The notes: generated by a model not told the origin, from the letters alone. Counted from the stretch's first letter, positions 18,108 through 27,208 are shown. The stretch is DNA of 64,000 nucleotides from Microbacterium sp. Clip185 (GCF_028743715.1 NZ_CP117996.1:868001-932000); one strand, 5' to 3'. Translations and numbers: made by a program.

Positions 18108-19216
18108 GCGACGCTCCTCAGCGTCGCGCACACGCGCTCCACCTCGGCCTCGGACAGTTCCGGAAAGAGTGGCAGGCTGAACACCTCATTGCACGCTGCC
18201 TCGGTGTGCGGGAGTGGCGCCGAAGGGGCGTACCGAGCGAACGCCGCTTGCGTCCAATCGGGGAGGGGGAAGTGCACATCGGTGGCTATGCCCGCTTCGC
18301 GCAGTCGCGCACGAACGGCGTCCCGCTTGCGGCTGCGACAGATGGCGAGGTGGGCGCCGTGGCCGCCGAGGGCAGGCAAGACGGCGAGCGCCTCCGGGGC
18401 GACGCCGGACGCCGCGGTTCCATACCGCGCGATGATGTCTCGCCGACGCTGATTGAAGCCGTCGACCAGGGGGAGGCGAACCCTCAGGAAGGCAGCTTGC
18501 ATCTCGTCGAGGCGCGAATTGGTTCCCCCGGACAGTGCCGCGTCGTACTTGGTGCTCCACCCGTACTGACGTAGCTGCCGCACGCGGTCGGCCACGTGCT
18601 GAGAGCGTGTGACGACCGCACCACCGTCCCCGACCGCACCGAGGTTCTTCGTCGGGTAGAAGCTGATTGTCGCCGCGTGACCGAATGTTCCGGCTCGGCC
18701 CGAGGGTGAGTCTGCCCCGATCGCCTGCGCACAGTCCTCGACAAGGGCGATTCCTCTGGTGTCGCACAGCGCGCGCAACGCAGAAACCTCGCCGACGTGT
18801 CCATAGAGATGAGTGACGACGACGACGCCGACCTCGTCGTCGATCAGGTCGCGTACCGTGTCCGCTGTCAGACACAACGTCGTGGGGTCCACGTCCGCAT
18901 ACCGGGGGGTCAGGCCGGCGCGCACGACGGCGGTCGAGGTGTATCCACCAGCGTTTCCAGCGGTGATCACCACGGAGCGGTCAGCGGGGCGAACCGCTTT
19001 GATCGCAAGTTCGAGCGCGTCCGTGCCATTGGCGACACCGACCGCGTGGTCCACACCGACGTACGCCGCGAGTTCGGACTCGAACGCCCGATGCTGGGTG
19101 CCGTGGACTGCGTACCCTGAATCGATGACCTCCGCCGCAGTGCGCAACAGGCTCTCGCGATCACGCTGCAACCCGCGCGACAGATCATTGAACGGGATCG
19201 CAGGATGTTCACTCAT
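18104..19216 (-). CDS. DegT/DnrJ/EryC1 PLP-dependent sugar aminotransferase (FdtB/QdtB-like)
   Basis: This 370-residue aminotransferase would add an amino group at C3 of the dTDP-3-keto-6-deoxyhexose made by the fused ketoisomerase. It shows the family pattern: FNDLSRG, SGYAVHGTQHRAFESELAAYVG, VANGTDALELAI, VEDCAQAIGA, and the PLP lysine in ISFYPTKNLGAVGDGGAV (Lys190). ATG 19216 has the ribosome-binding site AGAAGGA close upstream. It leads the coupled run degT-gtrB-gtrA-acetyltransferase/isomerase-gmhB. The stereochemistry of the product sugar is not predictable. Confidence 0.9.
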   Translation of the reverse strand: MSEHPAIPFNDLSRGLQRDRESLLRTAAEVIDSGYAVHGTQHRAFESELAAYVGVDHAVGVANGTDALELAIKAVRPADRSVVITAGNAGGYTSTAVVRAGLTPRYADVDPTTLCLTADTVRDLIDDEVGVVVVTHLYGHVGEVSALRALCDTRGIALVEDCAQAIGADSPSGRAGTFGHAATISFYPTKNLGAVGDGGAVVTRSQHVADRVRQLRQYGWSTKYDAALSGGTNSRLDEMQAAFLRVRLPLVDGFNQRRRDIIARYGTAASGVAPEALAVLPALGGHGAHLAICRSRKRDAVRARLREAGIATDVHFPLPDWTQAAFARYAPSAPLPHTEAACNEVFSLPLFPELSEAEVERVCATLRSVA

Positions 19217-19347
19217 GAGATTCCTTCTGACGGAGGACCCACTGGCGTTCGCGGCCACGGCCCCGCACCGCGCGGACGAGACGGGGCGCGCCGTCCTCCA
19301 TCGGTGTTGTCGCTGCGCGACGGCATCGATTCGTTGTCTTCCCCACC

Positions 19348-19353
19348 AGTGTA
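19348..19353 (-). promoter_or_regulatory. possible -10 box for the aminosugar operon
   Basis: TACACT on the minus strand lies ~130 bases upstream of the DegT start and would give a ~125-base leader. The 237-base gap here (19217-19453) shows no gene on either strand. Confidence 0.35.
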
Positions 19354-19453
19354 CTGTCGCGGTCTGCGAGACACCGTCCGCCTGCGCTGGGAAACTGGGG
19401 GAACTCGGCGCTTCGCCCTACCGATGTCTCGGAGAGGTCTCGCGTGCTGATCG

Positions 19454-21229
19454 TCAGTCCCCTTCGCGCGGAGTCGGAGAGGGGACGATGTCGCCGACGA
19501 TCACGGAATCGACACACATCGCATTGCCCTGGGTGCTGATCTGCAGGTCGCCGTCGATGGGACCCGGAATGTACACGGCGACCGTCCCGGACTGCTCCGG
19601 GCGCTCGATCGTCGTCCAACCATCGTCGAACAGGAAGGCAACCGTGCTGCCGGTGGCGCGGGAGAAGTCCAGAATGACGAACGAACGCCCGTCGCTCTGA
19701 GCTCGAGGCACGGCGATGTTGGTGCTTCCATCGCTGCACTCGCTTTCCGAGAGCGCGACGTGAGGGTTCGCGATAGTCGCGGGGCCCGCGGAACCATCGG
19801 GCCCGACAACCCAGGCTCCCTCGAGCGATGTCGTCGTGCGGACATCTTTCCAGCCCAGGCTCGGCAGGGCGGCCGCCACCATGTCGTAGGGGTGGAGCGG
19901 GGGGAGGCCGAAGGACTGGGGCAACGGCGAGTCGATGAGCGGAGGTGGCGGCTGTGGCAGGCTCTCGCGGAGCGCCTCGGCCCACGCGCGTGCTTCGCGG
20001 CCCTCGTTTCGTTCGATCGCGTGCGCGAGGCTCTGCGACCACGACGCCGTCGACAGGGCGAACACCAGGATGCCGACAGCTGCGACGCCGATGCTCGCGA
20101 GGCGGTTACGTCGGGCCGTTGCGGTCTCGACGCTCGGCATCCCCGCACGCAGAGTCACCACGACCACCACGCCGACCGCCAGCCACAGCAGAGCGGTGCT
20201 CTCCAACAGGTAACGCAGGTTCCGTCCGCCTGTGATGCCGAGCACGTCCGCGCGGCGAGAGACGGCAACCACGTTCGCGAGGGTGCCGATGAGAGCGAAC
20301 GCCCAGACTCCCATGTTTGATCGCACACGAACGATGGTCCAAATGATGAACGCGATGAACACCGCCGCCGCCACCACGATCCGCGGATCCAGGAGAGAAG
20401 AGACGACCTTCTCCATGTCCAGTCCGAAGACCGACGGGATCAACCCGCCCGCGACGCTGTCGACGATGAACGCGAGCGACACGGAGAGGGACGGTGATGT
20501 TCCGGACTCCTCGATGTAACCGCCGGTCATGAAGACGACGACCTCGACGAGAGAAATCACCAGCAGACCCGCCCAGAGGGGCCACGTGCGCAAGACCTCT
20601 CGGGCACGTTCCGCCAGCGGTCGCCCGCGCCAGATGACGAGTGCGCACCACATGGCGATGTGCAGGGAGAACAAGAGGTTCTTCTCGCTCATCGCCAAGG
20701 CGACAACGTAGAGGGCGAGCGCGGCGACGAGATGCACGGCGCGGCGGTGGATCACCCAGCGCGTGGCGCAGCCGAGGACCGCCAGGCCCAGCGCGAGGGC
20801 GAGCATATTGGTGAGCGTTGCCGCCCACCAGAGCCTCGAAGCCAGGGGACCGATCGACAGGCTGAAGGCGAGGCCGGCGATCACGTTGAAACGGGCCTTG
20901 CCGACCACCGCGTCGAGCGCGCGTGTGATGGCGACGAACGCGCCCACATTGATCGCGGCGGTGAAGGCGAGTGCCGCGGGCCAAGACAGCCCGAACACGG
21001 ACAGGAACGCGGTGAGGAAGGCGATGTAGCCAGGCACGAAATGGCCGAACCACGAGCGGAGGAAGACCTCGGGCGTCAACGCGTTGAGCTGGAAGAACTC
21101 GGCGTAGACGAAATCGTCGCGGTGGAAGAACGATCCGCCTGCGATGAGCACCGTGACCACCGCGATCAGCAGGGCGCCGTAGAGCAACTCCCACCGCGTC
21201 CGGTCGTTCACCAATAGACGAGCGATCAC
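19454..21229 (-). CDS. polytopic membrane protein, GT-C-like glycosyltransferase candidate
   Basis: The protein has 591 residues. About ten to eleven membrane helices fill residues ~15-410, followed by an extracytoplasmic C-terminal domain of ~170 residues with beta-rich texture (ATGSTVAFLFDDGWTTIERPE). The first outer loop carries an acidic motif, GSFFHRDDFVYAEFF, in the position used by GT-C enzymes for lipid-sugar donors. It lies directly upstream of degT-gtrB-gtrA in the same direction, so it could transfer the flipped sugar outside the membrane. The sequence is not a close match to a family I can name. The start is a GTG with GAGGAGG upstream. Confidence 0.65.
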   Translation of the reverse strand: MIARLLVNDRTRWELLYGALLIAVVTVLIAGGSFFHRDDFVYAEFFQLNALTPEVFLRSWFGHFVPGYIAFLTAFLSVFGLSWPAALAFTAAINVGAFVAITRALDAVVGKARFNVIAGLAFSLSIGPLASRLWWAATLTNMLALALGLAVLGCATRWVIHRRAVHLVAALALYVVALAMSEKNLLFSLHIAMWCALVIWRGRPLAERAREVLRTWPLWAGLLVISLVEVVVFMTGGYIEESGTSPSLSVSLAFIVDSVAGGLIPSVFGLDMEKVVSSLLDPRIVVAAAVFIAFIIWTIVRVRSNMGVWAFALIGTLANVVAVSRRADVLGITGGRNLRYLLESTALLWLAVGVVVVVTLRAGMPSVETATARRNRLASIGVAAVGILVFALSTASWSQSLAHAIERNEGREARAWAEALRESLPQPPPPLIDSPLPQSFGLPPLHPYDMVAAALPSLGWKDVRTTTSLEGAWVVGPDGSAGPATIANPHVALSESECSDGSTNIAVPRAQSDGRSFVILDFSRATGSTVAFLFDDGWTTIERPEQSGTVAVYIPGPIDGDLQISTQGNAMCVDSVIVGDIVPSPTPREGD

Positions 21230-21296
21230 GCCGCAGAACCTCCTCGCACCCGCAAGATCCTATCCCGACGTTTCCGTGGACAAATGTGAGGACAGC

Positions 21297-21330
21297 CCGC
21301 CGAGTGAGCGCAGCGAGTGAGGGTCGGCGG
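21297..21330. repeat. short hairpin with internal direct repeat
   Basis: CCGCCGA (21297-21303) pairs with TCGGCGG (21324-21330). The loop contains CGAGTGAG twice (from 21301 and from 21314). It sits between the divergent membrane-protein and lipoprotein genes. It may be a dispersed repeat or a control element; no function is assigned. Confidence 0.35.
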
Positions 21331-21371
21331 TTCACGCGGCGAGGCTACGGACGCACGCGCTGCCTTTCGCT

Positions 21372-21377
21372 CATACT
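21372..21377 (+). promoter_or_regulatory. -10 box for the lipoprotein gene (leaderless type)
   Basis: CATACT ends 6 bases before the ATG at 21384. Confidence 0.45.
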
Positions 21378-21383
21378 GGTGGC

Positions 21384-21938
21384 ATGGCGCGCCGTGAACG
21401 AGGGAAGTCCAAGACGACGAGTCGGCACACGTTGTGGAGGCGGCTCTCCGTCTTCGCGGCGGCAATCGCGATCGTCGCCGTTCCTCTGAGTGCGTGCGCC
21501 ACCCCGCGCACAGGTGCCGGCGCCGCGCCGCTCACGTCGTCGTCGCCGACCGTCACGGAGACGCCGAGCGAGACCCCCGCGACGGAGGCGACGGATGAGC
21601 CCACCCCGGGCCCGACGGCCTCCGACTCGCCTGCTCCGTCGGCGTCTGCTCCGACCATCACCGTCACGATCGCCAACTCCGGTGCCGATGACCGAGGCGT
21701 TTTCGCCTCCGGGCTGGTCACCGGCGCCACCGGTTCTGAGGGGACGTGCACGCTGACGGCCACCGCTGCCGACGGACGCGTTCTCGAGGCGCAGGCCGCC
21801 GCGCACGCGACGCCGGCAGCGCTGAACTGCGGCATCATCCGGATCGCCGCAGGGTCGGGTGACTGGAGCCTCGTGCTGAGTTTCGCATCCGAGGCATCGA
21901 CCGGTTCATCTGATCCTGTCGCGGTGCATCGATCGTGA
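21384..21938 (+). CDS. predicted lipoprotein of unknown function
   Basis: The 184-residue protein has a basic N-terminus, a hydrophobic stretch (residues ~21-34) and a lipobox LSAC with Cys38, so it should be lipid-anchored outside the membrane. A Thr/Ser/Pro linker (~45-90) leads to a small beta-rich domain with Cys residues near 123 and 152 that could pair (EGTCTLTATAADG, ALNCGIIRI). No family is recognised. Its TGA overlaps the GTG of the LGFP gene (GTGA), so the two are made together and may work together at the wall. Confidence 0.75.
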   Translation: MARRERGKSKTTSRHTLWRRLSVFAAAIAIVAVPLSACATPRTGAGAAPLTSSSPTVTETPSETPATEATDEPTPGPTASDSPAPSASAPTITVTIANSGADDRGVFASGLVTGATGSEGTCTLTATAADGRVLEAQAAAHATPAALNCGIIRIAAGSGDWSLVLSFASEASTGSSDPVAVHRS

Positions 21939-24619
21939 GGTCGATGACCCGACGCACGCGGGAGCGGCGCTTCCTGGCGGTGTTCGTCGTCCTGGCCTCG
22001 GTCATCGCGGGGCTGGTCACGGTCGTCGCTCCGAGCCAACCGCCCTCGGCCTCGGCGGCGGATGCTTCCGACTTCCAACCGGGTTACCTCATCTCGGACG
22101 CGAACTTCTTCGACGCGGGGGCGATGAGCGCCGGCGACATCCAGAGCTTCCTGAACGCCAAACTCGCTACCTGCCGACCGGCGAACGGCGTTCCCTGTTT
22201 GAAGGACTACTCGCAGGCGACCCCTGCCCGCGCTGCGGACGCCTACTGCAGTAGCTTCCCTGGCGGGCAGATGAGCGCGGCGCAGTTGATCGCGGCCGTA
22301 TCCAAAGCGTGCGGCATCAGCCCGCGCGTCATTCTCGTGATGCTCCAGAAGGAGCAGGGGCTCATCACCGAACCGACGCCGAGCGCCCGCCAGTACTCAG
22401 CTGCTCTCGGCCAGGGTTGCCCTGACGGTGCCCCGTGCGATCCCGCATTCGCGGGGTTCTTCTATCAGGTCTACGGTGCCGCCCGGCAGATGCAGGTCTA
22501 CATTAAGAATCCCAACTGGTTCGGGTACCAGCGCGGCTGGAACAACATCCTTTATCAGGCGAATCCTCCTGACCGCTCCGGCGTCTGCGGGACCAAGCGG
22601 GTCTTCATCCAGAACGACGCCACCCGAGCCTTGTACATCTACACGCCGTACACCCCGAACGACGCTGCGCTCGCCAATCTGTACGGAACAGGTGACTTCT
22701 GCTCCGCCTATGGAAACCGGAACTTCTGGCGTCTCTACACGGACTGGTTCGGCGACCCGACCGTCGGTCAGGTGACAGGGGAGTACGCCACCGTCTGGAA
22801 CTCGCTCGGGGGTTCGTCTGGCGTGCTCGGCTCGCCGACGGGCACGGTGGTCTGCATCAACAGTCGTTACTGCCAGCAGTCCTTCACCGGAGGCACGATT
22901 TTCTGGTTCCCCGGGAGGGGAGTCTTCGGAGTCCCAAGTGTCGTCGAGGCGATGTGGCGCAATCTCGGGTTCATCGATGGTAAGCCGGGATTGCCGACCG
23001 GCGTCCCCGTGTGCGTTTCGGATGGGACCTGCGCGCAGTCCTTCGACGGCGGCGTCATCTCCGCAGACGGTGTGGGCGGATCGCTCGTCGGGCTTCACAT
23101 CCAGTACACGTGGCTTGCGGCCGGTGGAGTGTCGCTCGGAGGTGCGCGTGGCCCCGAGGTCTGCACGAGCACCGGCCAATGCGCGCAGACGTTCGCACGA
23201 GGTGCCTTCTTCTCCGGGGGGCCGGCGACGGCCGTCGTGGGTGGTGTGTTCGCGGCGTGGAGTGCGTCGGGTATGTCGGGGGGTGCGTTGGGTTACCCCG
23301 CCGCAGACGCGGTCTGCGTAAGCGCGGGATGCACCCAGCAGTTCGGCGGCGGAATCATCGTCGCGTCTGGCGCGAATGCTCAGGCGATCCCGACCTTGCT
23401 CGCGCAGCCTTACCTCGCTGCGGGCGGCGTGAGTGCGCTCGGCGCGCCTCTGGCACCGGCTTCCTGCGCGACGTCCGCAACCTGCTACCAACTGTTCGAA
23501 CGCGCTCGGATCGATGTCATCCCGTCCCGTGGAGCGATCGTCACGACGGGCGGCTTCCTCGACTCGTGGCGGGCGCTGGGATTCGAACAGAGCGGTCTCG
23601 GCCTGCCTACCGCGAACGCGAAGTGCTCGGCGGTGACCTGTTCGCAGGCGTTCGAGCGAGGAACGCTCGTCGGCTCGCCGTCGAACGGCGTCGTCGCCGT
23701 CAACGGCCAGTATCGGGATGTGTGGACCGCAGCGGGAGGGGCCACCGGTGCGCTGGGCCTGCCCCTTTCAGGCGACTCCTGCAACGGTCGAAACTGCTCT
23801 CAGATGTTCCAGCGCGGTGCGCTGGTGTGGACGCCCACCTACGGCATGGTCACCGTCGGAAACCCCTTCCTACAGGCTTGGCAGGCGCGAGGAGCAGGAT
23901 CTGGCGTCCTGGGCGCGCCGACCGCCGCAGCGACCTGTACCGCCATCACGTGCTCGCAGCCTTTCGAAGGCGGCACCCTGGTCGGATCGCCGTCGAACGG
24001 TCTCGTCGTCGTCTACGGGCAGTACCTCACCGTCTGGCAGGCGGGCGGCGGAGGCGCCGGTACGCTCGGCCTTCCTCTCGCGGACGACTCCTGCAACGGG
24101 CGCAACTGCGCGCAGCCGTTCCAGAACGGAACCCTCGTCTGGGCCCCGGCGTCGGGCATGGTCTCCGTTTCGGGGTGGTTCCTGCAGCCGTGGCAAGCGC
24201 AAGGCTCTGGCAGTGGTCCGCTCGGGGCGCCGACCGCGGCGCCGACCTGCTCGTCCGTGACCTGCTGGCAGAACTTCGAGGGAGGCGTGCTCTCGGGCTC
24301 ACCCTCCAACGGCGTGGTGCCCCTGTACGGGCAGTATCGCGACCTTTGGATGGCGGCCGGCGGTCCCGGTGGTGCTCTCGGACGCGTCCTAGGTCCCACC
24401 TCGTGCAACGGTCGGTGGTGTGAGGCGAAGTTCGATCACGGTTCCATCCTCTGGTCTCCCGCCACGGGTGCGGTCGTGGTCGCTGAGCCGATTTACGGGC
24501 GTTGGCAGGCGGAGGGCGGGCCGTCCGGGCGTTATGGTCTGCCCACCGCGGCGTCTCGGACCGTGGGCGCCATCACCACCCAGGACTTTCAGTTCGGCAA
24601 CATCAACTCTGGATCCTGA
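21935..24619 (+). CDS. secreted LGFP-repeat cell-wall protein
   Basis: This 894-residue exported protein has an N-terminal signal/anchor helix (~residues 13-33, ending near SASAA). A globular domain (~45-280) follows, with conserved Cys, Trp and aromatic residues (VILVMLQKEQGLITEP, NPNWFGYQRGWNNILY); it has the look of a glucosaminidase or lytic-enzyme-like domain. The rest is about a dozen LGFP units of ~50 residues, with cores such as GVLGSPTG, GALGLPLSG and GTLGLPLAD. LGFP repeats are known from actinobacterial wall proteins such as corynebacterial mycolyltransferases and are thought to bind the wall. It is coupled to the lipoprotein gene. Confidence 0.88.
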   Translation: MRSMTRRTRERRFLAVFVVLASVIAGLVTVVAPSQPPSASAADASDFQPGYLISDANFFDAGAMSAGDIQSFLNAKLATCRPANGVPCLKDYSQATPARAADAYCSSFPGGQMSAAQLIAAVSKACGISPRVILVMLQKEQGLITEPTPSARQYSAALGQGCPDGAPCDPAFAGFFYQVYGAARQMQVYIKNPNWFGYQRGWNNILYQANPPDRSGVCGTKRVFIQNDATRALYIYTPYTPNDAALANLYGTGDFCSAYGNRNFWRLYTDWFGDPTVGQVTGEYATVWNSLGGSSGVLGSPTGTVVCINSRYCQQSFTGGTIFWFPGRGVFGVPSVVEAMWRNLGFIDGKPGLPTGVPVCVSDGTCAQSFDGGVISADGVGGSLVGLHIQYTWLAAGGVSLGGARGPEVCTSTGQCAQTFARGAFFSGGPATAVVGGVFAAWSASGMSGGALGYPAADAVCVSAGCTQQFGGGIIVASGANAQAIPTLLAQPYLAAGGVSALGAPLAPASCATSATCYQLFERARIDVIPSRGAIVTTGGFLDSWRALGFEQSGLGLPTANAKCSAVTCSQAFERGTLVGSPSNGVVAVNGQYRDVWTAAGGATGALGLPLSGDSCNGRNCSQMFQRGALVWTPTYGMVTVGNPFLQAWQARGAGSGVLGAPTAAATCTAITCSQPFEGGTLVGSPSNGLVVVYGQYLTVWQAGGGGAGTLGLPLADDSCNGRNCAQPFQNGTLVWAPASGMVSVSGWFLQPWQAQGSGSGPLGAPTAAPTCSSVTCWQNFEGGVLSGSPSNGVVPLYGQYRDLWMAAGGPGGALGRVLGPTSCNGRWCEAKFDHGSILWSPATGAVVVAEPIYGRWQAEGGPSGRYGLPTAASRTVGAITTQDFQFGNINSGS
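23639..24574 (+). repeat. three tandem 312-bp (104-residue) super-repeats in the LGFP gene
   Basis: Units begin at 23639, 23951 and 24263. Each codes for two LGFP modules and starts with C-x-x-x-F-E-x-G followed by SGSPSNG or VGSPSNG. Units 1 and 2 are the most alike (for example both have DSCNGRNC), and unit 3 is diverged near its end. Four Cys recur at matching places in units 1 and 2. Confidence 0.85.
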
Positions 24620-24851
24620 GGGTGCCGGTGGTGACGGCAGCGATGTCTCCGATGCGGGGGTGCTACCCTTTTTTGACGATGCATGTCACGTTCAATCACT
24701 CTCGGATCTGCGGATTTCGATCGGGGAGACGAACGTTTTCACGGCTCAGGCGAGTTCCGTCGGAGCCCTCGAGTGAGGGGCGTCCGTCGAGAGCGATGAG
24801 ACGACGAGTGTGGCACTGAGCGCGGCGAACGACGACGAGAGGTATCCCCGA

Positions 24852-25118
24852 GTGAGCGACGATCAGGTTCTATCGCCGGCAGCTGTGGAGGCCGTTTCGC
24901 TGGAACGGGCATTGAAAGACGCCGAGGTGGCGAACGCGCGGGTGATCACGCTCACTCGGCAGCTTCTCGAGCATGAGCAACGCGTCGCCGAACTCGAGTA
25001 CGAGGTCGTGCAGCTAAAGCGTCTTCTCGACCCGCGGCGGAAGATGGAGCACCTCTTCCGCAAGAACCACTCGCTCTATGTGATCGGTCGGCAGGCGAAG
25101 CGGATGCTGGGTCGGTGA
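24852..25118 (+). CDS. small coiled-coil protein
   Basis: The 88-residue protein is mostly one long helix with heptad-like leucines (ALKDAEVANARVITLTRQLL, then VAELEYEVVQLKRLL) and a basic tail (SLYVIGRQAKRMLGR). No family is recognised. GTG 24852 is chosen since GAGAGG lies ~9 bases upstream; an earlier in-frame GTG at 24810 would add 14 residues. Its stop overlaps the start of the GT2 gene (GTGA), which suggests a partner or membrane-docking role for that transferase. The preceding 232 bases (24620-24851) hold no gene and include an AT-rich patch near 24660-24730. Confidence 0.6.
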   Translation: MSDDQVLSPAAVEAVSLERALKDAEVANARVITLTRQLLEHEQRVAELEYEVVQLKRLLDPRRKMEHLFRKNHSLYVIGRQAKRMLGR

Positions 25119-26242
25119 GCCCGGCGCCCGAACCGCGGGTCCTTCTCGCGGTCACGTTCTACAATGGGCGGGAATTCGCTCGTCGCACGATGGAGTCCAT
25201 CAGTCGACTCGATCACGAGGGTTTCGTTCTCGACGTACTCGTGCTCGACGATGCGAGCCCCGAGCCCGGGTTCAGTGAACATCTCGCTGAACTCGCCCGC
25301 GAGGTAGGAGCGATCTACTACCGAAGCCCTCGAAACCTCGGTATTCCTCGCAATGTGAACCTCGGGCTGGCGACCGCGCAGAGTCTCGGATACGACTATG
25401 TCGTGATTTCCAACTCGGACGTGATCTACTCCGAGAACTCGGTCCGGCTTCTCCTGGATGCACTGAGGAGCTACCCGCAAGCGGCGTCGGCCACGGCCTG
25501 GTCCACCAACGTTGAGCCGTACTCGTTGCCGTGCGGCGCGGAGCTCTATCTTGAGACGCAGCCCGTGGCGGATCTTATCGGTGCTGCGCTCGAGCAGCGA
25601 TTCGGCCCCGAGATCATCGACATCCCGGCGGGAATCTCCTTCGCGATGATGGTCCCCGTTGCTGTGCTTCCTGCGGTCGGCCTGATGGATCCCGTCTTCG
25701 GGCGCGGCTACGGCGAGGAGTCGGACTGGTCGGCTCGAGCTTCGAATGCGGGATTCCGGCACCTGCTGGTGAAGGGCTCCTATGTCTTCCACGCGGGGCG
25801 TGGATCCACGCTTGCGGCCGGACTCGTCTCACGAACGGACATCGCGGATTGGACGAATCAGCACATCGTCGAACACCGCTCGCCTATGTTCCGCTGGGAC
25901 GTCGATGGGTTCCTTCGTTCGGGAGTCCTCGACGACGTCAAGCCTGAGGCTGTCTCCGCAATCATCCGCCGGGCCGCGGCTCACAACGGGTATGTCCTCC
26001 TCGACGGCTCACGCGACTGGGAGGACATCGACCCGTCGCTGGTGCAGGTCGTGATCAGGTCGCAGACCGACGAGATGTGCACCGCCCACTGGTCCGGTTT
26101 CACCACCGAGATCGACACCGACACCGGGCGCACAGTGGCGGCCGTCTCCGCGTACTTCGCAGGAGAAGCTCCGGTTTATACGAACATTCCCGCCGCCACG
26201 TGGGAGGGTGCCGCGCAGTTCGGGTATCCGGCCGGGCTGTGA
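25115..26242 (+). CDS. family 2 glycosyltransferase
   Basis: This 375-residue GT-A enzyme opens with PRVLLAVTFYNGREFARRTM. The acidic donor motif is VVISNSDVIYSE, and a GYGEESDWSARA segment resembles the ED catalytic site of rhamnosyl- and galactofuranosyl-type GT2 enzymes. A C-terminal ~110-residue extension is not part of the basic fold. There are no membrane helices. It starts inside the stop of the small coiled-coil gene. The donor is unknown. Confidence 0.85.
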   Translation: MSPAPEPRVLLAVTFYNGREFARRTMESISRLDHEGFVLDVLVLDDASPEPGFSEHLAELAREVGAIYYRSPRNLGIPRNVNLGLATAQSLGYDYVVISNSDVIYSENSVRLLLDALRSYPQAASATAWSTNVEPYSLPCGAELYLETQPVADLIGAALEQRFGPEIIDIPAGISFAMMVPVAVLPAVGLMDPVFGRGYGEESDWSARASNAGFRHLLVKGSYVFHAGRGSTLAAGLVSRTDIADWTNQHIVEHRSPMFRWDVDGFLRSGVLDDVKPEAVSAIIRRAAAHNGYVLLDGSRDWEDIDPSLVQVVIRSQTDEMCTAHWSGFTTEIDTDTGRTVAAVSAYFAGEAPVYTNIPAATWEGAAQFGYPAGL

Positions 26243-26344
26243 GGCTGCGGTGACCGCATGCGGCTCCGCGCATACCCTTGGGTGGCGACCACGGCCCTCA
26301 TCGTCATCGGTGCCGTGCGCAGTGGGGATAGGAGTTAGTTCATC

Positions 26345-27208
26345 GTGAAGAATCTCGTCGTGATCACCGGAGCCGGTGGATATGTGGGCCGGCACGTGAC
26401 GGCGGCCGTTACGCAGCTGGGTTACCAACCGATCGCTGTTGTGCGTCGCCGTCGCGAGGGAGACTTCGATGACGCGTCGCACGTCGTTGTGGCCGATGTG
26501 CTCGACCCCGGATTCGACGTCGCCTCGGTCGCGGACCCGGATCACATCAAAGCCGTGATCCACCTCGCGTGGGAGGACGGCTTCGTCCACAACGCACCGT
26601 CGCACATGGCGCGTCTATCGGCCCATTACCGCTTCCTCAACACGCTCGTCGAGTCCGGGGTCGGGCGGATTGCGGCGCTCGGATCGATGCACGAGATCGG
26701 CTACTGGGAAGGGGCCGTGACTGCGACCACCCCCACGAATCCCGTGACGTTGTACGGCATTGCCAAAGACGCTCTCCGGCGCTCCGCGATGCTGTCCATC
26801 GGCGATAGAGCTGAGTTCGTATGGCTCCGGGCGTACTACATCCTCGGCGATGACCGCCGCAATAGTTCGATCTTCGCCAAGCTTCTCGATGCCGCCGATC
26901 GCGGGGAGACGCTTTTCCCGTTCACCACTGGACGTACGCTCTATGACTTCATCGATGTCGCTGACCTGGGGCTGCAGATCGCTGTGGCGGCAACGACCGA
27001 TGGGGTCTGCGGCGTCCTGAACGTGTCCTCCGGCGAGCCCGAGTCGCTCGCGAATCGTGTGGAGCGATTCATCATCGAGAACGATCTCGGCATCACCCTG
27101 CAGTACGGGGCCTTCCCCGATCGTCCCTACGATTCTCCGGGTATCTGGGGCGATGCGTCAGAGATCCGCGCCCTGGTCGCGGGCTCCCGCGTTCACGGGA
27201 CGGGGTAG
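26345..27208 (+). CDS. NAD-dependent epimerase/dehydratase (extended SDR)
   Basis: The 287-residue enzyme has a Rossmann nucleotide-binding start (NLVVITGAGGYVGRHV) and the SDR active-site pair in TLYGIAKDAL (Tyr-x3-Lys). The pattern fits sugar-nucleotide epimerases, reductases or dehydratases. It is short for GalE and lacks the features I would expect of HldD, so I do not assign it as the missing heptose epimerase. GTG 26345 is preceded by AGGAG ~14 bases upstream. It converges on the ABC transporter genes across a 50-base gap. Confidence 0.75.
   Translation: MKNLVVITGAGGYVGRHVTAAVTQLGYQPIAVVRRRREGDFDDASHVVVADVLDPGFDVASVADPDHIKAVIHLAWEDGFVHNAPSHMARLSAHYRFLNTLVESGVGRIAALGSMHEIGYWEGAVTATTPTNPVTLYGIAKDALRRSAMLSIGDRAEFVWLRAYYILGDDRRNSSIFAKLLDAADRGETLFPFTTGRTLYDFIDVADLGLQIAVAATTDGVCGVLNVSSGEPESLANRVERFIIENDLGITLQYGAFPDRPYDSPGIWGDASEIRALVAGSRVHGTG

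Noticed and set aside
24660..24730. The AT-rich patch as a defined promoter or RNA element
   Set aside because: TTGACG is present, but no convincing -10 box lies 16-19 bases later and no stable fold stands out. It is recorded only as an observation.
26345..27208. The SDR gene as the missing HldD (ADP-heptose 6-epimerase)
   Set aside because: It has the generic Rossmann start and Tyr-x3-Lys, but not the [13 protein letters not shown] start or the overall pattern expected of HldD, and it is 11 kb from the heptose genes.
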